NCBI RefSeq assembly: GCF_001305595.1
Contig: NZ_CP012401.1
Location: forward strand, 2,801,001 to 2,865,000
Length of the DNA stretch: 64,000 nucleotides
Direction: 5' to 3'
Source of the DNA: Azospirillum thiophilum
GTDB taxonomy: Bacteria; Pseudomonadota; Alphaproteobacteria; Azospirillales; Azospirillaceae
This document shows, piece by piece, positions 43,830 to 52,532 of this stretch. The translations under genes were made by a program, and so were the position numbers. Numbering within the stretch: position 1 is the first letter of the stretch; the number at the start of each line of letters is the position of its first letter. The notes under the pieces are model-generated. The model searched no databases. It worked only from the letters and a program-made list of their open reading frames with translations, and was not told where the DNA came from.

Positions 43830-45093
43830 TGGGGACCGGCCTTCCTTCGACGGATCTTGCTGCAGCCCTTCCCATGACCGGCCGCACCGCCCGCTTCGCC
43901 GTCGCACGGCCCTTTGCCGCACCGGCGGCCAGATCGGCAAAGGCGGCGGCGGCATGGTCGGCGGTCCAGCCGGCGGCACGGCGGGCCGCAAGCGCCCCCT
44001 CGACTGCACGGCGCGCGGGATCGGCAGCATAGGCCCGCACCGCATCGGCGATGGCGGCACCGTCGAACGGGTCGATCGTCAGGCCGCAGCCCGCCACCCG
44101 CGCCACGGCCTCGCCACCCCGCGGTCCCAGGAACAGGCAGGGCCGGCCGGCCGCCTGCACCCCGGCCAGCTTGCTCGGCACTATCATCCCGTCCGCCGCC
44201 GGGTCCATCGTCACCAGATGGAGATCGGCGGCGGACAGGCTCTCCGCCAACCGGCCGGCCGGCTGCCAGGGCAGGCGCCGCAGGTTGCGCAGGCCCCGGC
44301 TGCGCGCGGCCTCCTCGACCGCCGCGAAGCCGCGCCCTTCCCCGGTCAACAGGAACAGCAGCGCGGGATCGCTTTCCTGAAGCCGCGCGGCGGCATCGAG
44401 CACGCCGTTCATCGGATGGGCGAGGCCGAGCGTGCCGGAATAGGCGATGAGGATACGCCCGTCCCCATCCTCCAGCCCCAACGAGCGGCGAAACCCATTG
44501 CCGGCCGCGGATTGCGGGCGAATGACAGGGTCGGGCCAGTTGGGCAGCAGGGTCAGGCGGTCCGCCGCAACGCCCATGTCGGCGATCCGGTCCCGCATGC
44601 AACGGCCGATGGCGACGACCCGGTCATGGCGGCGCAGCGCCCGCGCCATGCCGCGCCGTGCCAGTCCCAGCACCGCCGCCGGCATCCCCACCCCCAGCAC
44701 CGGCAGCAGGTCGGGGTAGAGATCGTGGCACCAATGCAGGGAGGCCGCGCCGTGCCGGGCCGCCAGCATCGGCCCGGCCAGGGCCAGCATCGGCGGATCG
44801 GTCATCGTCACGATCACGTCATGGCGCGGCAGGCGCAGCGCCAACCCGGTCAGCCGGCACAGCGAATCGAGATATGCGCGGACGCTCGGCCGTCCCCCCT
44901 CCGGCACTGACCCGCCGGTGCGGTGCACCGCGATGCCGGTCGGAGCGTCCGGCCGAGGCGTCGCCCCCTCCGCAACCGCCCCGTCCGTAACCACTGTGAC
45001 CCGCCAACCCGCCGCCGCCAGCCGGCCGCCGAGGTCCGCCAGACAGCGCCCGGTTGCTCCACGGTCCGGCGGGAATACCCGATTTACGAACAT
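43822..45093 (-). CDS. Glycosyltransferase family 4
   Basis: A 423-residue GT-B enzyme. N-terminal FVNRVFPPDRGATG, glycine-rich LADLGGRLAAAGWRVTVVT, then HWCHDLYPDLLP; C-terminal Rossmann half with IAYSGTLGLAHPM, LLTGEGRGF and the donor motif MIVPSKLAGVQAAGRPCLFLG (E-x7-E replaced by a variant). An Arg/Ala tail follows. The ATG lacks a clear ribosome-binding site; a GTG 16 codons upstream is an alternative. It lies 67 bases downstream of the polymerase-like gene. Confidence 0.88.
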   Translation of the reverse strand: MFVNRVFPPDRGATGRCLADLGGRLAAAGWRVTVVTDGAVAEGATPRPDAPTGIAVHRTGGSVPEGGRPSVRAYLDSLCRLTGLALRLPRHDVIVTMTDPPMLALAGPMLAARHGAASLHWCHDLYPDLLPVLGVGMPAAVLGLARRGMARALRRHDRVVAIGRCMRDRIADMGVAADRLTLLPNWPDPVIRPQSAAGNGFRRSLGLEDGDGRILIAYSGTLGLAHPMNGVLDAAARLQESDPALLFLLTGEGRGFAAVEEAARSRGLRNLRRLPWQPAGRLAESLSAADLHLVTMDPAADGMIVPSKLAGVQAAGRPCLFLGPRGGEAVARVAGCGLTIDPFDGAAIADAVRAYAADPARRAVEGALAARRAAGWTADHAAAAFADLAAGAAKGRATAKRAVRPVMGRAAARSVEGRPVPNA

Positions 45094-45160
45094 GATGGAC
45101 AAAGGATCGAGCGCCACGGTGCACCAGCACATGAATTGCACGCATAAGTATGACGATCCG

Positions 45161-46387
45161 CTAGCGCGTCGACAACCCTTTCCTGCATCCGGCAGCCAGA
45201 AGCATCAGCGACAGGAGAACGCCGGTGTCGAGATACTTGAAGCTGGTGTGGAGGCCGAGCGCCATCAGCAGCGGCGGCACCAGCGCCAGCGCCAGCGGCG
45301 GATCGTCGGCCAGCAGCCGGCACCAGGGCCGGACCAACGCGCCCAGATAGGCGCCGAGCGCCAGCATGCCCAGCAGCCCGGTCTTCAGCAGACTGTAGCT
45401 GACCAGCGTATGGGTGTAGCCGACTCGCCATCCGCCGACCGCCGGATTGGCGATGCGCGCCCCCCACCCGTCACCGAACAGCAGCGCCCAGGGCGAGGCG
45501 GCGACATGGTCGATCACCACAGCCGCCTCCTCCCATCGGGTGTTGGCGCCGGTCAACCGGGTTTTCTCCGCCGCCTGCTGCCAGATGCCGGTCAGCGCGT
45601 CGCCGGCCAGCGCCGCCGCCAGCCCGACGCCAAGCAGCAGTGGCAAGGCCAGCACGGGGCGTCGCCGCACCCACCACAGCGCGATCAGCGCCAGTGACAG
45701 CGCCGCCAGCCCCAGCGCGGTGCGGTGGACCGCCCCACCGAGCGCCCCCAGGCAAACCGCGCCGGCAGCGGCCGAGGCAAGCGCCACGGCCGGGCGCCAC
45801 ACCCTCCCGCCGGAGGCCAGCAGCGAAAGCGACAACGCCGGCAGCGCCACCGCGGCGAACAGCACCGACGGCGCGTTCAGCAGATAACCGCCGCCATCCG
45901 CCATCGCCCGCATGCCGACCGCGCCGAACCCCCATCCAGACTGCCGCCACCAGCGCAGCGCCAGCAGGAGTCCAGCCAACGCCAGCCCGCCCGCGAGCGC
46001 ACGCACTCCCCATGGCCCGACGCCCGCCGGACCCAGTCGCTTCAGCGCCGGCACCAGCAGCACGGGCAGGAACAGGTAGAGGAGAGGCACCACGTCGCGC
46101 AGGATGTCCGCCGCCTCCCAGCCGAGCGCGGCCCCGCGCAGCAGCGGCGCCCACAGCAGCCAGGCCAGCGCCGGGACCGCCACCGTCTGCCAGCCGGCGT
46201 CCGACCGCGCCCGCAACGCATGGCCGGTCGTGACCGCCAGCGGCCGGCGCCAGCCGACGGCCAGCACCATCAGAAGTCCGATGGCAGCCTCGACCCAGCG
46301 CAGGGCCGGCGGCGCCGGGACGCTCAATCCGCCATAGATCAGCAGCGCGGCCGGCATCGCCAGCAGGGCGATCCTGCCCGCCCTCAC
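45161..46387 (-). CDS. O-antigen polymerase/ligase-like membrane protein
   Basis: A 408-residue polytopic protein with about eleven hydrophobic segments. The Wzy/WaaL-type signature region is present: HRTALGLAALSLALIALWWV, then a long soluble loop (EKTRLTGANTRWEEAAVVID...) and GWRVGYTHTLVSYSLLKTGL. Read as Wzy-like polymerase because a chain-length protein is encoded in the same operon; WaaL-like ligase remains possible. It starts with GTG; an ATG 10 codons in is an alternative. It follows the DUF3299-like gene by 28 bases. Confidence 0.8.
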   Translation of the reverse strand: MRAGRIALLAMPAALLIYGGLSVPAPPALRWVEAAIGLLMVLAVGWRRPLAVTTGHALRARSDAGWQTVAVPALAWLLWAPLLRGAALGWEAADILRDVVPLLYLFLPVLLVPALKRLGPAGVGPWGVRALAGGLALAGLLLALRWWRQSGWGFGAVGMRAMADGGGYLLNAPSVLFAAVALPALSLSLLASGGRVWRPAVALASAAAGAVCLGALGGAVHRTALGLAALSLALIALWWVRRRPVLALPLLLGVGLAAALAGDALTGIWQQAAEKTRLTGANTRWEEAAVVIDHVAASPWALLFGDGWGARIANPAVGGWRVGYTHTLVSYSLLKTGLLGMLALGAYLGALVRPWCRLLADDPPLALALVPPLLMALGLHTSFKYLDTGVLLSLMLLAAGCRKGLSTR

Positions 46388-46415
46388 CGCCGCATCCGGC
46401 GATGCGGGCGCCGGT

Positions 46416-46919
46416 TCAGGCCCAGCGCTGCAGGGCGCGATCCAGCCGGTAGAACAGCCCTTCCTGCGGGCGCAGGCGCAGCGTGCCGGCCAGGGTCAGC
46501 GGCTCGCGCGTTGCGGGGAGCGCAATGGAGCTGTGGACATGGATCATGGTCGCCGGACCGGGACTCCGGCAGGCCGGGCAGCCCATCGGGTTGGCCGACA
46601 GGATGAAGCGGTTGTGAGTGGCGCCGTCCGACAGCGGGATCATGAAGCCGCGGACCGTCACCGCCCGCCCGTCCAGTGCCGAGACCTTGACCGGGAATTG
46701 CGGATCGCCGGCAAGGCCGCCCAACCGCACGGCGCCCAGGTCGCGCCAGATCGCCGTGGTCTCGTCCAGCGGCAAATGGAAGGGACCGGCAGGATGGCTC
46801 GGCGTATCCGGCGTCCCGGCGGCCCACACGGCCCAGCCGGCGACGGGAAGGACCGCAAGCGGCAACAACAACTGGCGGCGGCCGGGCATGGCCGCGCCAA
46901 GGCGGGTGGCGGTGGTCAT
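46416..46919 (-). CDS. DUF3299-like exported protein
   Basis: 167 residues. An N-terminal signal or anchor (RRQLLLPLAVLPVAGWAVWA) is followed by a region resembling DUF3299: FPVKVSALDGRAVTVRGFMI, PLSDGATHNRFIL, then CPACRSPGPATMIHVHSSIA. The CPAC pair and two His residues could bind metal or form a disulfide. GGGAG lies about 9 bases before the ATG. It is the first gene of the minus-strand polysaccharide operon, which is an unusual place for such a protein. The family match is only moderate. Confidence 0.65.
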   Translation of the reverse strand: MTTATRLGAAMPGRRQLLLPLAVLPVAGWAVWAAGTPDTPSHPAGPFHLPLDETTAIWRDLGAVRLGGLAGDPQFPVKVSALDGRAVTVRGFMIPLSDGATHNRFILSANPMGCPACRSPGPATMIHVHSSIALPATREPLTLAGTLRLRPQEGLFYRLDRALQRWA

Positions 46920-47299
46920 GGTCGCTTCTCCCGTGCTTCGTTGCTTCGTCACCGGGTCTGCGAAATCGGGGCGCCGTGTCGTTTGGAAATCTTCGGTCCG
47001 GTCGCCTGGAAACAGAATGATCCGGTGCGGGGCGGCACCTTCTTCCGGGCGGCCGCCGATTGCGCGGAAGTCTCAGGCAAGCCAAGCTTGCGGTCAACCC
47101 GCATTTCGGCCGGCATTCCGCCAAATACGGACGGGCAATGCGGCTCCGAAGGACAGGTTTCCCGACACCCGGCGCACCGGCGGTTTCAAAAAAACGCAAT
47201 CTGTTTGACGGGATGCGCCACGGCGTCCCATAGTCGACCCGCTGTGCCTGTTGCACCGCACACAGCCCAGAGCCAGCCGTTCCGGTGACGAGACGAGCC
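46920..47299. other. Intergenic region before hutG-like gene
   Basis: About 380 bases between divergent genes, holding the candidate hutG promoter at 47205-47234. I see no coding sequence, repeat or RNA gene in the remainder. Confidence 0.55.
47205..47234 (+). promoter_or_regulatory. Candidate promoter for hutG-like gene
   Basis: TTGACG followed by an 18-base spacer and CATAGT, about 65 bases before the ATG. Confidence 0.4.
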
Positions 47300-48124
47300 A
47301 TGGAGACCTTCCGCTTCCAGCCGGGCGAAACCCCGGTCCTGCTCAGCATTCCGCATGTCGGGACCATGATTCCGCCGGACATCGTCGCTTCGATGACGGA
47401 GGAAGGACGGGCGCAGCCCGATGTCGATCGCCATCTCGACCGGTTGTACCACTTCGCCCCGGCACTCGGAATCGGTTTCCTGACTGCGCTCTGTTCCCGC
47501 TATGTCGTGGATCTGAACCGCGATCCCGACGGCGCCCTGACCCAGCCCGGCCTCGACCCAACCGAGATCTGTCCGCTGACCACCTTCGCCCGCGCCCCCG
47601 TCTATCTGCCGGGACGGGAGCCCGACCGAGCGGAGATCGACCGACGAGTCGGCGCCTATTGGCGTCCCTACCACGAGCAGTTGCGGAGCGAATTGCAAGC
47701 TCTGCGCGACAGGTTCGGCGTCGCGATCCTGTTCGACGCCCATTCGGTGCGCAGCCAGGTTCCGCGATTCTTCGACGGCACCCTGCCCGACTTCAATCTG
47801 GGCACCGGCGAGGGCAGCAGCACCGCCCAGCCGCTGGTGGGCCGGCTGATGAATGTCCTTTCGGCATCGGAACGTTACTCCGCCGCACTGAACGGCCGCC
47901 TGCGCGGCGGCTACATCATCCGCAGCTATGGTCGGCCGGACGACAACATCCATGCCATCCAGCTGGAGCTGACCCAGTCGACCTACATGGACGAGGACGC
48001 TCCCTTCGGTTTCCGCCCCGACCTCGCGTCCCAGGTGAAGCCGCCGCTGGAACGGCTGATGAGCGTCGTCGTCGAATGGGCTTGGCAGAAGGCCAGCGGC
48101 CGGCGCCGGGCAGCCTTCCTGTAG
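47300..48124 (+). CDS. hutG: N-formylglutamate amidohydrolase
   Basis: A 274-residue zinc hydrolase of the HutG type, releasing glutamate and formate in histidine breakdown. It begins METFRFQPGETPVLLSIPHV, with the metal-binding SIPHVG, then DRHLDRLY, VDLNRDP, LFDAHSVRS and NHAIQLELTQSTYM-like DNIHAIQLELTQ. No hutHUI genes adjoin it, so it may serve a peripheral formyl-amide hydrolysis. An in-frame GTG 5 codons upstream is an alternative start. Confidence 0.9.
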   Translation: METFRFQPGETPVLLSIPHVGTMIPPDIVASMTEEGRAQPDVDRHLDRLYHFAPALGIGFLTALCSRYVVDLNRDPDGALTQPGLDPTEICPLTTFARAPVYLPGREPDRAEIDRRVGAYWRPYHEQLRSELQALRDRFGVAILFDAHSVRSQVPRFFDGTLPDFNLGTGEGSSTAQPLVGRLMNVLSASERYSAALNGRLRGGYIIRSYGRPDDNIHAIQLELTQSTYMDEDAPFGFRPDLASQVKPPLERLMSVVVEWAWQKASGRRRAAFL

Positions 48125-48144
48125 AGAGGCAGCGGAGAAAGAGT

Positions 48145-48172
48145 GGCCCTCCCCCGTCGCCGGGGAAGGGCC
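48145..48172. terminator. GC-rich hairpin between convergent genes
   Basis: GGCCCTCCCCCG and CGGGGAAGGGCC pair with one mismatch. Located 20 bases after the hutG-like stop and 26 before the ATPase stop; no T-run. It belongs to the same style of palindrome as 21390 and 57650. Confidence 0.45.
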
Positions 48173-48197
48173 GAAGGACGGCCTGATCGGGGATGGA

Positions 48198-49856
48198 TCA
48201 GATCTGGCCGCGCTCGCTGGCCTGACGCATCAGGACATATTGGCGCATCATCTGGTTGCGGAAGCGGTAGCGCTCGCGGCCCGGCTCGACCACCGGGGCG
48301 AGGATGCCGCCATGATCATCGCGGGTCAGGCGCTTCAACAGGTCGAGCATGGCCGGTCCCGGCGGCTCGCCATTCTCGCCGGCCAGATCCCTCGGGTCGA
48401 ACGCGCCATAGGCATCGGCCGGACACAGGGCGGCGGCCAGCAGCGCGTCCTCGAGCTCGGCCCGGCGGTCGGCGGCCAGGGCGCGGGCATAGCTCTCGAC
48501 GATGCCGCGTTCGGCCTCCTGCAGGCAGCGGGCGACAGCATAGGCCAGATCGGGCCGCTCCACCATCCTGCTGCCGCGGCTGACGGCGCTGCGCGCCGCA
48601 TGCAGGCCCAGAAGCTGGGCGTAATAGGGCAGCCCGCGCACGAACTCGGCGATCCTCCGCACCACGTCCGGGGCGAACTCGATCGCGGCGTTCTGGGCGC
48701 CGGCCTGGATCAGCCGGCCGATCTCCTGGTCGGTCATCAGCGGCAGATGCACCGGCACCAGCGAGCGCTGGATCGACGGGTGCTTGCCCAGCAGCTGGTC
48801 GAGATTCTCGGCGACGCCGACGACCAGCAGGGTGACGGGAATCGAGCTGTCGGTCAGGTTCTTGAACAGCTCCGCCAGCTTGTTGCGGAAATCCTCGTCG
48901 GTGACGCGGTCATACTCGTCGAGAATCAGCAGCACATGGGTGGCGTGGATGCCCGACAGCACCTCGTTCAGCTCGGTGACGCTGAAGGTGCCCTCCGGCA
49001 GAAGCTCGTTGAAGCTGGCGAAGTTGCGCCGCGCCGCGAACGGGTTGTCGAGCGCCGAGCGATAATAGGTCGAGGGTATCTTCTTCAGGAAATGCCGGAA
49101 GATGTCCTCGAAGCTCAGCTCGCCGCTGCAGGTCAGCTTCAGCGACAGGTAGCCGGCCTGGCCGGCGATCTTCTCGATGGCGTTGGCCACCGAGGTCTTG
49201 CCGCGCCCGCGGTCGCCATAGAGGATGACGTGCGCCCGCTCCTCCTCGATGGCGGAGATGATGCGGCGCAGCGTGTCGTTGCGGCCGATGAACAGGCCGT
49301 TCAGCTGCTGCTTCGGCCGGGTCGGGGTGAAGGCCTCGCGCAGCAGGCCGTTCAGTTCGGGGGTCAAGCCCTTCAGCATGGCCGGCGCGCCGCCCCCCAT
49401 GCCACCCCCTGGGCCGCCGCCCATGCCGCCCATGCCGCCGCGGTAACCGCCGTTCACCGACATGGTGAAGCGCGGCAGCTCATGTTCGCCCTCGGCCTCG
49501 CGACCTCCCGGCTGCGGGAACATCAGGCCGCGGCGGTCACCGGTGGCGTCGTTGTCGAGAATGTCGGGCGCCGCCAGGGCGGTCGGCCCGCGCATCGCGT
49601 CGAACCCGCCGCGGTTGCCGTCGACCGGCCGCAGGTGCGCGCCCGCCGGACGGCCGAATCCCGGGGCATTGGTAAAGCCGGCTTGGCCGGGTCCCATCAT
49701 CGTTTGACCGGCCGGAACCGGCCCGCCATGCACGGGCACCGGGTTGGCACCGAGGCCGGCACCGGTGATGCCGCTGCCGGGACCGGTCCCGCCGGCCGCC
49801 GGCATCCGCTCGTCCGCCACGGCGGCCGAGCGACGCTTCCGAAAGAAATTCCGCAT
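48198..49856 (-). CDS. AAA/Orc-like P-loop ATPase with Gly-rich N-terminal linker
   Basis: 552 residues. Residues 1-170 are low complexity (Pro/Gly/Ala-rich, starting with basic MRNFFRKRRS) and include a Gly/Met repeat (GGYRGGMGGMGGGPGGGMGG). The ATPase core follows: RNDTLRRIISAI, Walker A GDRGRGKTS, Walker B LLILDEYDRV, a sensor-1-like LLVVGVAENLD, and a lid/winged-helix region ending YRFRNQMMRQYVLMRQASE. The layout recalls Orc1/Cdc6, ExeA or STAND-like ATPases. Basic N-terminus and Gly-rich linker may tether it to a membrane or nucleoid. It is 206 bases downstream of a 32-residue membrane peptide on the same strand. Function unknown. Confidence 0.82.
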   Translation of the reverse strand: MRNFFRKRRSAAVADERMPAAGGTGPGSGITGAGLGANPVPVHGGPVPAGQTMMGPGQAGFTNAPGFGRPAGAHLRPVDGNRGGFDAMRGPTALAAPDILDNDATGDRRGLMFPQPGGREAEGEHELPRFTMSVNGGYRGGMGGMGGGPGGGMGGGAPAMLKGLTPELNGLLREAFTPTRPKQQLNGLFIGRNDTLRRIISAIEEERAHVILYGDRGRGKTSVANAIEKIAGQAGYLSLKLTCSGELSFEDIFRHFLKKIPSTYYRSALDNPFAARRNFASFNELLPEGTFSVTELNEVLSGIHATHVLLILDEYDRVTDEDFRNKLAELFKNLTDSSIPVTLLVVGVAENLDQLLGKHPSIQRSLVPVHLPLMTDQEIGRLIQAGAQNAAIEFAPDVVRRIAEFVRGLPYYAQLLGLHAARSAVSRGSRMVERPDLAYAVARCLQEAERGIVESYARALAADRRAELEDALLAAALCPADAYGAFDPRDLAGENGEPPGPAMLDLLKRLTRDDHGGILAPVVEPGRERYRFRNQMMRQYVLMRQASERGQI

Positions 49857-50062
49857 CCGTCCGAATCCCCACGCGTTGTCGGCGTTCGCGGAACCTGTCC
49901 CGTTTCGGCTTCTCTGATCGGGCCAGGAACGGTTCCGCGTGTTCCCGATGTAAGCGCTGCGCCGGCCGGAAGGACCTGGGATTTCGGATATCATACCGAC
50001 GCGGCATCCCCCATTCGGGGAGCTCTTCCGAAGGGGTGCTCGCCTCCGGCCCGATACGGCCC

Positions 50063-50161
50063 TCAGCCAATCAGGATCGGGCCGACCATGGCCCAGCCAT
50101 AGAGAACCGCCAGGAACAGGGCGAGGGTCACGCACTCGCGCAGGAAAGCCAGAACCGCCAT
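50063..50161 (-). CDS. 32-residue membrane peptide
   Basis: A 33-codon gene with an excellent GGAGG ribosome-binding site 5-6 bases before the ATG. The product starts MAVLAFLRECVTLALFLAVL and ends PILIG; almost the whole chain is one hydrophobic helix with Arg8 and Glu9 near the N-terminal side. No family is recognised. It is upstream of the Orc-like ATPase gene on the same strand and downstream of a MarR gene. The strong start site and lack of out-of-frame conflict make it likely to be translated. Confidence 0.65.
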   Translation of the reverse strand: MAVLAFLRECVTLALFLAVLYGWAMVGPILIG

Positions 50162-50329
50162 GCCAACCTCCATTGTTCGCGTCTTGTTCTTTCTAGATAC
50201 CAGAACAGACATGGAACGGCAACGGGTCAGTTCCGATTACGTTCTCGTTATGGACTTCTGTGTTCCATTTCGGACACAAGCCGAACCGTCAGGCCCTTAT
50301 AAAGTTACGTGTTGGAAGAGCCGACGGCG

Positions 50330-50818
50330 TCAGGCCGTCTCGGCATCGTCGTAACGGATCAGATCGGTCCAGGCACGTTCCAGCCGCCGCAGCGTGCGGT
50401 AGGTGGTTTCGAAATCGGCGCCGTCGCTGTCGCTGCGCAGCAGGCTGTCGGCCCGCATCGCCTCCAGCTTCTTCAGCGCCTCGCAGGTGGCCAGCCCCCG
50501 GCCGGACAGCTTGAGCCGGGCGGCCCGGCGGTCGCGCTGCGAAGGGCTGCGGTCGACATAGCCGGCCTCGACCAGATGCTTCAGATTGTAGGAGGCGTTG
50601 GAGCCCAGGTAATAGCCGCGCTCGAGCAGGTCGCGGACCGACAGTTCCTCGGTGCCGATGTGCAGCAGCATCAGGGCCTGGGTCGGGCTGAGGTCGGTCA
50701 CGCCGACCCGGGCCAGTTCCATCCGCAGCACGTCGAGGAAACGCCGGGTGATGCTCTCCATGACGCGGCCTAGGTCGGTGTAGACCGCGGGGGCCGCCAC
50801 GCTCTGCTGCATGCTCAT
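50330..50818 (-). CDS. MarR-family regulator, LdtR-like
   Basis: A 162-residue winged-helix protein: FLDVLRMELARVGVTDLSPT, QALMLLHIGTEELSVRDLLE, then the recognition region YYLGSNASYNLKHLVEAGYV and wing RSPSQRDRRAARLKLSGRG. The GYYLGSNASYNLKHL motif is typical of an alphaproteobacterial MarR subgroup that includes LdtR, linked to cell-wall and stress genes. The ATG has AGGAACG upstream. It is transcribed alone. Confidence 0.88.
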   Translation of the reverse strand: MSMQQSVAAPAVYTDLGRVMESITRRFLDVLRMELARVGVTDLSPTQALMLLHIGTEELSVRDLLERGYYLGSNASYNLKHLVEAGYVDRSPSQRDRRAARLKLSGRGLATCEALKKLEAMRADSLLRSDSDGADFETTYRTLRRLERAWTDLIRYDDAETA

Positions 50819-51004
50819 CGTTCCTGTGCCAGTGGCGTTGTCGCCGTTGGCCGGCCGCCGCGGCGCCGCCGCGGCTGTGAACCGGCGGACCCGGGAAGCG
50901 GCGCTTCGGCACCCCCTCCCGCGGTCGTTCCTGAATGGCCTGTGACGATGGGCGGATTTTGATGCGAATTGGAGGGACAAACTTGGGACGTGGGAATCCG
51001 GCCC

Positions 51005-51784
51005 CTACAGAGTTCCGGGATAACCGCCGCCATCCAGAAGAATGTTCTGGCCGGTCATGAAGCCGGACTGCGCGGCGCACAGGAAGGCGCAGGCCGCCCC
51101 GAACTCCTCCGGGTCGCCGAATCGGCCGGCCGGGTTGCCCTTGCGGCGCACGTCCATCTCCTCTTCGATGGTCCGGCCGGCGGCCTTGGCCCCGCCCTCC
51201 ATCGTCTTGCGCAGGCGGTCGGTCTCGAAGGGGCCGGGCAGCAGGTTGTTGATGGTGACGTTGTGCTTCACCGTCTGGCGCGACAGCCCGGCGACGAAGC
51301 CGGTCAGGCCGGTGCGTGCGCCGTTGGACAGGCCGAGGATCGGGATCGGCGCCTTCACCGCGGCGGAGGTGATGTTGACGATCCGGCCGAACCGGCGGGC
51401 GACCATGCCGTCGACCGTCGCCTTGATCAGGAAGATCGGCGCCAGCATGTTGGCGTCCAGCGCCCGAATCCAGTCGTCGCGGTCCCAATCGTGGAAATCG
51501 CCCGGCGGCGGCCCGCCGGCATTGTTGACCAGGATGTCCGGCTCCGGGCAGGCGGCGAGCGCGGCGGCCCGCCCCTCCTCCGTCGCGATGTCGCCGACGG
51601 CGGTGGTTACGGTCGCGCCGGTTGCCTTGCGGATCTCCTCCGCGGTGGCCTCCAGCGCGTCGGCGCTGCGGGCGGTCAGCGTGACATGTACCCCCTCGCG
51701 GGCCAGTGCGAAGGCGCAGGCGCGGCCCAGCCCCTTGCTGGCGGCGCAGACGATGGCGCGGCGGCCGGCGATCCCCAGATCCAT
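51005..51784 (-). CDS. SDR-family oxidoreductase
   Basis: A 259-residue Rossmann enzyme. The cofactor motif is a variant, CAASKGLG instead of TGxxxGIG; NNAGGPPPG follows; the catalytic set is divergent: Ser in ITSAAVK, and SNGARTG where YxxxK is usual, so Tyr and Lys are replaced. The end GQNILLDGGGYPGTL is typical of 3-oxoacyl reductase-like SDRs. Because the YxxxK motif is absent, reductase activity cannot be assumed; similar atypical SDRs are common in proteobacteria. It is 15 bases downstream of hda. Confidence 0.9.
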   Translation of the reverse strand: MDLGIAGRRAIVCAASKGLGRACAFALAREGVHVTLTARSADALEATAEEIRKATGATVTTAVGDIATEEGRAAALAACPEPDILVNNAGGPPPGDFHDWDRDDWIRALDANMLAPIFLIKATVDGMVARRFGRIVNITSAAVKAPIPILGLSNGARTGLTGFVAGLSRQTVKHNVTINNLLPGPFETDRLRKTMEGGAKAAGRTIEEEMDVRRKGNPAGRFGDPEEFGAACAFLCAAQSGFMTGQNILLDGGGYPGTL

Positions 51785-51799
51785 GTCTCATCCCTTCCT

Positions 51800-52519
51800 T
51801 CAGGTCGTTTTGGAACCGGATCGTTGCGGTTCCGTCTGTTGCAGCTCCGAAAGAACCTCGCGCGCCAGCGGCACCGTCACCCCGCGATGGGCGGCCAGCG
51901 ACGCATGGTCGAGCGCCGCGACCAGACGGCGGGCGAAGTCGAGCGAGCGTTCCATCCGCGCCAGCAGATAGGTGACGACCTCCATCCCCGGCCGCAACTG
52001 ACGGTCGGCGAACAGCTTCACCAGCACGGCGGCCAGCAGCGCGTCGTCGGGCGGCCTCACTTCCACGGCCGGTGCGCCCTTGATGCGGGACCGCAGGTCG
52101 GCCAGCCGGGCACGCCAGCGCGACGGCGCCTTGCGCGACAGCAGCAGCAGATGCCCCTGCTGCTCGCGGGCCAGATTGTAGAGGTGGAACAGCGCCTCCT
52201 CCCGCGCCGGCTTGCCGGCCACGGCATCGGCATCCTCGACCACCACCGCGTTGGCCGCCGCCAGCAACCCCGGCAGGTCCACCCGGTCGAGCGCGTCGCC
52301 AGCCGTCACCACCGCATGGCTGCGGGCGCGCCAGACCTGGGCCAGATGGGTCTTGCCGCAGCCGGCCGGTCCGAACACCGTCAGTGCCGGTGCCGGCCAG
52401 GACGGCCAGCGGTCGAGCCACGCCACCGCGTCGGCGTTGCTGGGCGCCACCAGGAAATCCTCGCAGCCCATGGCCGTCCGGTGCCCGAGGTCGAGCGGTA
52501 TCTGCGCCGGCAAGCTCAT
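51800..52519 (-). CDS. hda: DnaA-related regulator Hda
   Basis: A 239-residue AAA+ protein homologous to DnaA domain III. With the sliding clamp it stimulates ATP hydrolysis on DnaA (RIDA), preventing re-initiation. The N-terminus MSLPAQIPLDLGHR carries a clamp-binding QIPLDL peptide; Walker A GPAGCGKTHL and Walker B VVVEDAD follow, and an arginine-finger-like segment ends the AAA core. There is no DNA-binding domain IV. It begins 13 bases after the AI-2E gene stop; the hda-transporter-pgsA order is common in alphaproteobacteria. Confidence 0.9.
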   Translation of the reverse strand: MSLPAQIPLDLGHRTAMGCEDFLVAPSNADAVAWLDRWPSWPAPALTVFGPAGCGKTHLAQVWRARSHAVVTAGDALDRVDLPGLLAAANAVVVEDADAVAGKPAREEALFHLYNLAREQQGHLLLLSRKAPSRWRARLADLRSRIKGAPAVEVRPPDDALLAAVLVKLFADRQLRPGMEVVTYLLARMERSLDFARRLVAALDHASLAAHRGVTVPLAREVLSELQQTEPQRSGSKTT

Positions 52520-52532
52520 GCGGACACACCCA

